Origin: Myxococcales bacterium | Lineage (GTDB): Bacteria; Myxococcota; Polyangia; HGW-17; SLPX01 | Reading direction: 5' to 3' | Length of the DNA: 10,953 bases | Assembly: GCA_007131745.1 (NCBI GenBank) | Contig: SLPX01000184.1 | Coordinates: 1 to 10,953, forward strand | Shown here: positions 6,577 through 10,953 of the stretch, piece by piece | Position numbering within the stretch: position 1 is the first letter of the stretch | Layout of the letters: each line of letters begins with the position of its first letter | Program-made: the position numbers and the translations under genes | Notes under the pieces: model-generated | Told to the model about the DNA's origin: nothing | The model's database searches: none | Seen by the model: only the letters and a program-made list of their open reading frames with translations

Positions 6577-7782
6577 TCAGATTCGATTAAGATGAGGTAG
6601 TGGAGCTTCACAACGAATCGGGTTAAAAGAAGTGTATTCCTTTTTTCCAAGGGCGCGGTCGCTGTTGATTTCATGGGCCAGGAGCCGGTCGACCTTGTAC
6701 CCTTTTTCCAGGGAACGCGCCACCCGGTCAAACCCGAGCCGTCGTTGGTTTACCCGCTCCGCGGATTCGGCTTCCAGCAGGGTGATGCGGTTTTTTCTGC
6801 AAATCACAAAATCGATCTCCGCGCCTGAGTGGTCCCGGTAGAAAAACAAGTCGACCCCGGGTTTGAGATCGTGGTTTTTGACCAGTTCCATCATCACAAA
6901 GTTCTCCCAGAGGCTTCCTCTTTGGTTGTGCTCACGCCATGTTTGCAAACTGTGGATTCCCAGCAGATGACATGCAAGTCCGTGGTCCGCGAAGTAGAGC
7001 TTCGGAGATTTTGCCAGGCGCTTTCCGATGTTCGCGAAAAAAGGCGGCAGCAAGTATACCAACCCGCTGGTTTCGAGAGCGTGGAGCCAGGCGCGTATTG
7101 TTGTGTCGCTGACCCCGACGTCCCGGGAGAGGCTGCGATAGTTGAGCAACTGACCTATTCGAGAAGCAATGATTGCTACAAAACGCCTGAAGTCGCTTAA
7201 ATTTTTCACATCCACCAGCTTTTTCAAGTCTCGTTCCAAATAGGTCCGCAGATAACTTTCAAAGTAGTCGATTACATCGATAAAATCACAGGCCCAAAGT
7301 TCCGGATATCCGCCGAGCCAAAGATGGTCCGCCGTCCTCGGGTGTTTACAACCTCGCAGCTCGGCAGCGCTCAATGTTTCCAGGCTGATTATACTTATGC
7401 GACCTGCAAGACTTTCGCTGATTGTTTCCATGAGTTCGTAGCGCTGACTGCCGGTGAGAATCCACCGGCCGTACTTATTGCGATTGTTGTCTACCACGAT
7501 TTTCAGTTCACGAAACAGTTCAGGCACATACTGGATTTCGTCGAGTACCGTCTGCTCACCGCGGGCGGAAAGAAACGCCCCCGGCGCTTCACGAGCAGCT
7601 TCTACCTCGTTAAGGTGGTCAAACGTTACATACTCGGCTTCGGGAAACAGCTTTTTCAACAATGAACTCTTGCCGGTTTGCCGCGCTCCGGTCACGAGGA
7701 CTACGGGACGGGAAGAGACGAGGCGTTTAAGTTTTTCACCCAGCGCTCGATCGATCCAAATCTTTTTAGTCATACCGTCCAT
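6577..7782 (-). CDS. AAA-family ATPase with C-terminal DUF4143, 401 aa
   Basis: Belongs to the widespread AAA_14 (PF13173) plus DUF4143 (PF13635) ATPases, often laterally transferred and of unknown cellular role. Numbered from the ATG at 7782: Walker A GARQTGKS at 32-39, Walker B TVLDEIQ at 78-84 (Asp81, Glu82), sensor-like LTGSQ at 109-113 and a SLAGRI segment at 124-129 typical of the family. The central part carries a winged-helix-like region (SDTTIRAWLHALETSGLVYLLPPF). The C-terminal part resembles the PD-(D/E)XK fold: AEIDFVI has Asp324, but the usual E-x-K is E337-A-E339, so the catalytic lysine is missing. Length is normal for the family. Starts are uncertain: ATG at 7773 and GTG at 7830 are in the same frame; relatives begin near the MTKK segment. 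An RHH regulator gene lies upstream on the same strand, and a palindrome covers the promoter. Confidence 0.95.
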   Translation of the reverse strand: MDGMTKKIWIDRALGEKLKRLVSSRPVVLVTGARQTGKSSLLKKLFPEAEYVTFDHLNEVEAAREAPGAFLSARGEQTVLDEIQYVPELFRELKIVVDNNRNKYGRWILTGSQRYELMETISESLAGRISIISLETLSAAELRGCKHPRTADHLWLGGYPELWACDFIDVIDYFESYLRTYLERDLKKLVDVKNLSDFRRFVAIIASRIGQLLNYRSLSRDVGVSDTTIRAWLHALETSGLVYLLPPFFANIGKRLAKSPKLYFADHGLACHLLGIHSLQTWREHNQRGSLWENFVMMELVKNHDLKPGVDLFFYRDHSGAEIDFVICRKNRITLLEAESAERVNQRRLGFDRVARSLEKGYKVDRLLAHEINSDRALGKKEYTSFNPIRCEAPLPHLNRI

Positions 7783-7846
7783 GATACTCTTGGCTTTCGG
7801 GAAAAGGGCTGATCCATATTCAGGTTCCACGACCTGTATTGTTTAT

Positions 7847-7869
7847 AATTCAAAGTATAACTTTGAATT
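7847..7869. promoter_or_regulatory. Palindromic operator at the ATPase promoter
   Basis: Two perfect 10-bp arms, AATTCAAAGT and ACTTTGAATT, are separated by ATA. The site overlaps the end of the -10 box and the predicted start of transcription, the classic position for repression. The neighbouring RHH protein is the obvious candidate binder. A nearby CTGTATTG (7834-7841) matches the half-site found in the regulator's own operator. Confidence 0.6.
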
Positions 7870-7897
7870 TTACAATATACAAGTGCGCCTCTGTCAA
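7869..7897 (-). promoter_or_regulatory. Sigma-70-like promoter of the ATPase gene
   Basis: On the minus strand a perfect -35 TTGACA (7897-7892) is followed after 17 bp by TGTAAA (7874-7869), four of six matches to the -10 consensus. An overlapping alternative is TTGTAT (7882-7877), 17 bp, TATACT (7859-7854). Both are overlapped by the palindrome. The promoter implies that the ATPase can be transcribed separately from the RHH gene. Confidence 0.55.
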
Positions 7898-7930
7898 GCA
7901 TTCCCTTTTTGACCTCCCCAAGTTCCAATC

Positions 7931-8203
7931 TCAAATGATAACCCAAAGCCGGATCTCCTCAGATTGCTTTTCACGGAGTTTCTCCCGGATTCGTCTTTTG
8001 TAGGTCTGCGATCGATCGTGTTCACCCGAAGCTGCAATGCCGAAAAGGTCTTGTCCGGCCTCATATGAAGATCGTTCGTGTTGACGTGACGCTACATACT
8101 CCCGCAGCGCCTCCTTGACTATGTCGCTCTTTGTTCGACCCTCCATCGACGCGATTTGAGCGACTTTGGCTTCCAGGTCCTCCGGCAATCGAACTGTAAG
8201 CAT
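7931..8203 (-). CDS. Ribbon-helix-helix antitoxin-like transcriptional regulator, 90 aa
   Basis: Small DNA-binding protein of the RHH/CopG class (PF01402). Residues 1-7 (MLTVRLP) form the DNA-contacting beta strand; helices follow through GRTKSDIVKEALREYVASR (about 22-40). The tail, with YEAGQDLFGIAASG and a basic helix (KRRIREKLREKQ), is like that of antitoxins that usually precede a PIN-domain (VapC-type) toxin and wrap onto it. The start at 8203 is set by a perfect AGGAGG eight bases upstream; the longer frame from 8233 is not needed and overlaps the operator. No toxin follows: the next gene is the AAA/DUF4143 ATPase. The protein ends with an odd hydrophobic IRLWVII, which could be run-on into what was once a downstream gene. 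Binding to the palindrome just upstream (autoregulation) is typical for the family and is inferred here. Confidence 0.9.
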   Translation of the reverse strand: MLTVRLPEDLEAKVAQIASMEGRTKSDIVKEALREYVASRQHERSSYEAGQDLFGIAASGEHDRSQTYKRRIREKLREKQSEEIRLWVII

Positions 8204-8215
8204 CTTGCACACCTC

Positions 8216-8238
8216 CTGTATTACAATTTGCAATACAG
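8216..8238. promoter_or_regulatory. Palindromic operator upstream of the RHH gene
   Basis: The 11-bp arms CTGTATTACAA and TTGCAATACAG are mirror images around a single T with one mismatch, 23 bp in all. The site lies directly on the ribosome-binding site side of the promoter of the RHH gene, so a bound repressor would block its own transcription, as in most RHH antitoxin operons. Confidence 0.7.
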
Positions 8239-8255
8239 ATTCCCCATCGAGTCAA
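8227..8255 (-). promoter_or_regulatory. Candidate promoter of the RHH gene
   Basis: Minus-strand TTGACT (8255-8250), 17 bp, TGCAAA (8232-8227). The -10 is weak (three of six); a better hexamer, TGTAAT (8225-8220), lies at non-standard spacing. The layout copies that of the ATPase promoter, TTGACA-N17-TGTAAA, with an overlapping palindrome. Confidence 0.4.
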
Positions 8256-8362
8256 TCCGCCATTCGATCTACAAGCTGCCGACTGGAGATGTTTCCGGGC
8301 GACAAACACCAAACGAGGACTAGGCCCATGATCCCACCTAATGCTATCGAGGAGCAAACCAA

Positions 8363-10531
8363 TCATTCCAAGTCCGAAGGGAGCATCTCTGCGGTCGCCA
8401 GCGAAGAGCCGGGCCGCGGGCCGCTGGTGAGCCACGCCTTGTTGGCGCCGGTCGCCTCGGGGCCGCCGGGGGTGAGCGTGACGTTGTCGCCCGAGGTCGG
8501 CCCGGTGCGAGCGCGGCGCGTGGTCGGGTCGTCATGCGCACTGGTGATCGTGCCCGTAGGGGGAACCGCCAAGGTGAGATTGCTGCCGTTGATCTTTGCC
8601 AGCGAGAAGGTGCTCGGCGGCACAGGGCCGTTTTCAGTGAACGCCGCGCTGATCCGCGTCATCGCCAAGGGCATTGGCGAGCCGTACGACATGTCGTCTT
8701 CTAAGACAGCTTCGATGGTCCCGCCAAGGCGCATCGGATCGACCGCCAGCACGTTGTCCAGGCTCAGCGACGCGTCCGCCGCAGCGCGCATCCGAGGCGT
8801 TATAACGCCGCCATGGGAGAAAACCGACATACGGTCTAGTGTAACGTCAGACAGCGTGGTTGCGCCGATGAAGCCTCCGCTGTTGGCTGAGGTCGCCTGG
8901 CCAAAAAACCCATTCGCGGTCGCAACGTTTTCGACATGGACATTTTGCGCTCGAAAATCGCGCCAGTGGGTGGCGCCGAAAAGCCCGATGGCGTAACGGC
9001 TAGAACCAAACGTCTCGCCGGGGTTGCCGTGATCTTGGATGTGGCTCAGGGGCACCGGTCGTACGTCGCGGATAATGACATCTTCAAGATAAACAGAATG
9101 GCCTGGATCACCTGCCTCGTAGAGCATCCCTTTGTTGGACCACATGCTCTCGCCGGCGACGGCAACCGTCTCGATGACAGAACGATACAGCCGAGATTGC
9201 TTGACTTTAAGATAGATGATTTCGCCATCATCGGTCATGGTGTTGAAATAGGTTTCATCGCCGGGCGAGCCCTGAACACCGTGGTTTTTGATCGTGCAAT
9301 AGTTGAACTCCACCGGATGAATGGCGCCGGTCACGCGAACGCACTGCATCTCAGCCTCGCCGGAGGAGCGATTAAGGCAGCCGATGACATTCCACGAGCA
9401 GTGCTCAAAGTAAATAAACCCGCCATCAGGGTCATCGTTGCTCAGGCTTGTTTGGTTAAAGCACAGCCAAACGCCTGCGTTGTGGAACTGCCACCGCGCA
9501 ACGGTGTCGTGCGGCATAACGCAGCGGTCAAATACGCAGTTATAGAACTCGTAATACTGTCCGAGGCGCTGAACCGGGGCGCCAAACGCCTGCCACGTGT
9601 TGGTGAATACCGAATTGAACAAATATACGTTGCTGATATGGGTGATGTAGTTTCCGGCGCCGTCGTTTGACCGCGCATAGAAGAACCGCCCGCAGTTTTC
9701 GGCCCGAACGTCATCACAGGCGAGGCCGTAATCCATAACAGCGATAGCCGGCGGGCGGGTCGTGTTCATCTGCGCGCCATCTGCGTTCTGGTTCGCGTCC
9801 GTGTTGAATGCGGAGCCAGCGCGCAGCACACAGCGCCAGTTGCGAAAGGTGATGTTCTCGAGCACGGTGCGCCCGCGGAAATCACCGAAGATGGAGGCGG
9901 TGCCGCTAGATGGTGACGCCTCGATGTCGAACGGGCCGGTGAATACTGCGCCCGAGCCCAGGCCGATAATCTTGATGGCGCGAAGCTGGATTTGCGCGCG
10001 GGATGCTGCACCGTCTTCGGCTGTGTTCGTGCTCTGGACGCTCTCGTTGTCCCAATCGGTGAAGTCGTAGACGCCCGCCTCAGCGTGGATCAGCCCGCCC
10101 GTGCGCAACTCGTTCTTGATCTCCGCCGTGGTCATGCCGTTGTGGATCGTCTTGGGCGTGTCGCCAATCTCCCAATCCGGATAAGGCAGAGTCGGCGGGG
10201 CTAGATCGGGTGTAACTTCGCCATTCGGTCCTCCATCGGCCTCAATATCAGGACCTCCATCCTCCGCAATATCAGGACCTCCATCCACATCCACGCCCCC
10301 ATCGTCATCCGGGTAGAGACTTCCGTCCTTGTCATCTCCCGAAGGCGAACCACCCCCACAGCCGACCGCGGCTGCAACCGCAACCGCGCCCATGCCCCCC
10401 AGAAACCGCCGCCTCGAAATGGTCCCCGAAGGCTGACCGGGAACTGATTCTGATTGATCGCCGGCTTGTCGATCCAAAGAGAACTTCTCATTGGAAAGCT
10501 CATCCGAATTGGTTTCGGATTTTTTCACCAT
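8363..10531 (-). CDS. Tat-exported lipoprotein with probable parallel beta-helix fold, 722 aa
   Basis: Residues 39-46 (SRRRFLGG) are a twin-arginine motif, followed by an Ala/Val-rich core and a lipobox AVGC with Cys58, so the protein should be exported folded by the Tat system and then lipidated. Residues about 59-110 form an acidic Asp/Gly-rich tether. The body has many short turns of the form (V/I)-x-L-x-N-x-x-F, such as LENITFRNW, SNVYLFNSVF, YEFYNCVFDRCV, IYFEHCSW, VEFNYCTIKNH and VYLEDVIIRDV. These are typical of right-handed parallel beta-helices (pectin-lyase-like fold) found in polysaccharide-binding or polysaccharide-cleaving proteins. I see no conserved lyase residues and cannot name a substrate. 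The start at 10531 follows CAGGAGG by eight bases; the frame to 10567 adds a needless leader. By eye the gene is GC-richer than the amidohydrolase. No partner gene adjoins it. Confidence 0.9.
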   Translation of the reverse strand: MVKKSETNSDELSNEKFSLDRQAGDQSESVPGQPSGTISRRRFLGGMGAVAVAAAVGCGGGSPSGDDKDGSLYPDDDGGVDVDGGPDIAEDGGPDIEADGGPNGEVTPDLAPPTLPYPDWEIGDTPKTIHNGMTTAEIKNELRTGGLIHAEAGVYDFTDWDNESVQSTNTAEDGAASRAQIQLRAIKIIGLGSGAVFTGPFDIEASPSSGTASIFGDFRGRTVLENITFRNWRCVLRAGSAFNTDANQNADGAQMNTTRPPAIAVMDYGLACDDVRAENCGRFFYARSNDGAGNYITHISNVYLFNSVFTNTWQAFGAPVQRLGQYYEFYNCVFDRCVMPHDTVARWQFHNAGVWLCFNQTSLSNDDPDGGFIYFEHCSWNVIGCLNRSSGEAEMQCVRVTGAIHPVEFNYCTIKNHGVQGSPGDETYFNTMTDDGEIIYLKVKQSRLYRSVIETVAVAGESMWSNKGMLYEAGDPGHSVYLEDVIIRDVRPVPLSHIQDHGNPGETFGSSRYAIGLFGATHWRDFRAQNVHVENVATANGFFGQATSANSGGFIGATTLSDVTLDRMSVFSHGGVITPRMRAAADASLSLDNVLAVDPMRLGGTIEAVLEDDMSYGSPMPLAMTRISAAFTENGPVPPSTFSLAKINGSNLTLAVPPTGTITSAHDDPTTRRARTGPTSGDNVTLTPGGPEATGANKAWLTSGPRPGSSLATAEMLPSDLE
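10227..10285 (-). repeat. 24-bp repeats coding for the acidic stalk
   Basis: The string GG(A/T)CCTCCATC recurs at about 10227, 10251 and 10275, a 24-bp period in frame, encoding eight-residue units of the form DGGPDI/N plus acidic residues. It sits just after the lipidated cysteine of the beta-helix protein and probably acts as a flexible tether. Confidence 0.75.
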
Positions 10532-10588
10532 CTGTTTGTCCTCCTGATACTCTCGCGGAAAAACCATGTTTCATCTTACCGAGTTTTC

Positions 10589-10618
10589 TTTATGCTGTCA
10601 TAGCGTTTTTTCAGTCAA
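10589..10618 (-). promoter_or_regulatory. Candidate promoter of the beta-helix lipoprotein gene
   Basis: Minus-strand TTGACT (10618-10613, five of six), 18 bp, CATAAA (10594-10589, four of six). Initiation near 10582 would leave a leader of about 50 nt ending in the strong CAGGAGG ribosome site. No overlapping palindrome was seen. Confidence 0.5.
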
Positions 10619-10621
10619 GTG

Positions 10622-10953
10622 TCACTCTGATCTTGAATGGATTAATGCCGAGGTAATACGCCCGATCGACGAATGGAACGCCTTCCAGATGGCGCCCCCT
10701 TGTGGCCGCCACTGCCGGTCCAGACCCAGCGCCCTGGCCATCCGTCTCCATCGCACCGCTGAACAGATGGAGCTGAACGAACAGGTGAGGACGACCTGTT
10801 CGACCAGACGCATTGGCCGAACTGTCCTTCTCAGGTCAAGGGCTTTGTCATGGATAACGAGCGCCTGAAAAATCCCGACGGCCGCCCCGCACCGTCGCAA
10901 ATCCGACGTATTCATGTCAAAATAACACACGATATCAGAGATGACCCGTTGCC
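10622..10953. other. Right-end region with unidentified open frames on both strands
   Basis: No gene can be named here. On the minus strand a frame is open from the right edge to a TGA at 10622, but the translation is rich in Arg, Cys and Ser and looks unnatural. On the plus strand a frame following the TGA at 10760 is open from 10763 to the edge and reads more like a protein, with pieces such as FDQTHWPNCPSQVKGFVM and IHVKITHDI. It has no obvious ribosome site at its left end, so it could be the 5' part of a gene or a decayed fragment. Confidence 0.3.

Noticed and set aside
7770..7901. Short minus-strand frame of 43 codons between the RHH gene and the ATPase, considered as a missing toxin
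   Set aside because: It shows no PIN, RelE or other toxin motif, overlaps the ATPase start, and contains the promoter and palindrome of the ATPase.
8166..9670. Two long plus-strand open frames (276 and 244 codons)
   Set aside because: Both are antisense to the beta-helix lipoprotein, whose Tat signal, lipobox and ribosome site settle the coding strand.
10622..10930. Minus-strand frame at the right edge, considered as a transposase remnant
   Set aside because: No catalytic motif, inverted repeat or target duplication was seen, so there is no support for a mobile element.

Overview
The window looks like a chromosomal segment of a Gram-negative bacterium, most likely from the old Deltaproteobacteria sphere (Myxococcota, Bradymonadales-like or a relative). 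The evidence is indirect. Four of the seven genes encode predicted lipoproteins. One of these is a Tat lipoprotein with an Asp/Gly-rich stalk. There are tandem leucine-rich repeats of the T-x-ITDAGL type and a clear sigma-54 promoter. No rRNA, tRNA, CRISPR array or intact mobile element was seen, and the species cannot be named from this sequence.

Layout. Positions 1-730 (minus) hold the 5' part of a lipoprotein gene with near-identical 72-bp leucine-rich repeats; it runs off the left edge. Positions 904-2145 (minus) encode a GT4-type glycosyltransferase. A 296-bp divergent intergenic region follows, with a textbook -24/-12 sigma-54 promoter reading rightwards. It drives a large secreted beta-propeller lipoprotein (2442-5303, plus) with striking Trp/Tyr-rich loops. 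Next is a metal-dependent amidohydrolase carrying an exported, probably lipoprotein, N-terminus (5542-6483, plus). Convergent to it is an AAA ATPase of the DUF4143 type (6577-7782, minus), preceded by a ribbon-helix-helix (RHH) antitoxin-like regulator (7931-8203, minus). Both of these genes have a palindromic operator at the promoter. Finally, 8363-10531 (minus) encodes a Tat-exported lipoprotein that looks like a parallel beta-helix. The last 420 bp hold its promoter and an open frame on each strand that I cannot identify.

How the genes work together. Most of the genes look like independent units facing the envelope or cell surface rather than one pathway. The most coherent module is RHH regulator plus AAA/DUF4143 ATPase. 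The regulator resembles antitoxins usually paired with PIN toxins, but no PIN toxin gene is present. The two promoters share the architecture TTGAC(A/T)-N17-TG(T/C)AAA, each overlapping a palindrome of about 23 bp. The second point of interest is the sigma-54-controlled propeller lipoprotein. The amidohydrolase gene looks more AT-rich by eye than its neighbours, and the beta-helix gene more GC-rich, so the segment may be a patchwork. I made no computed composition measurement.
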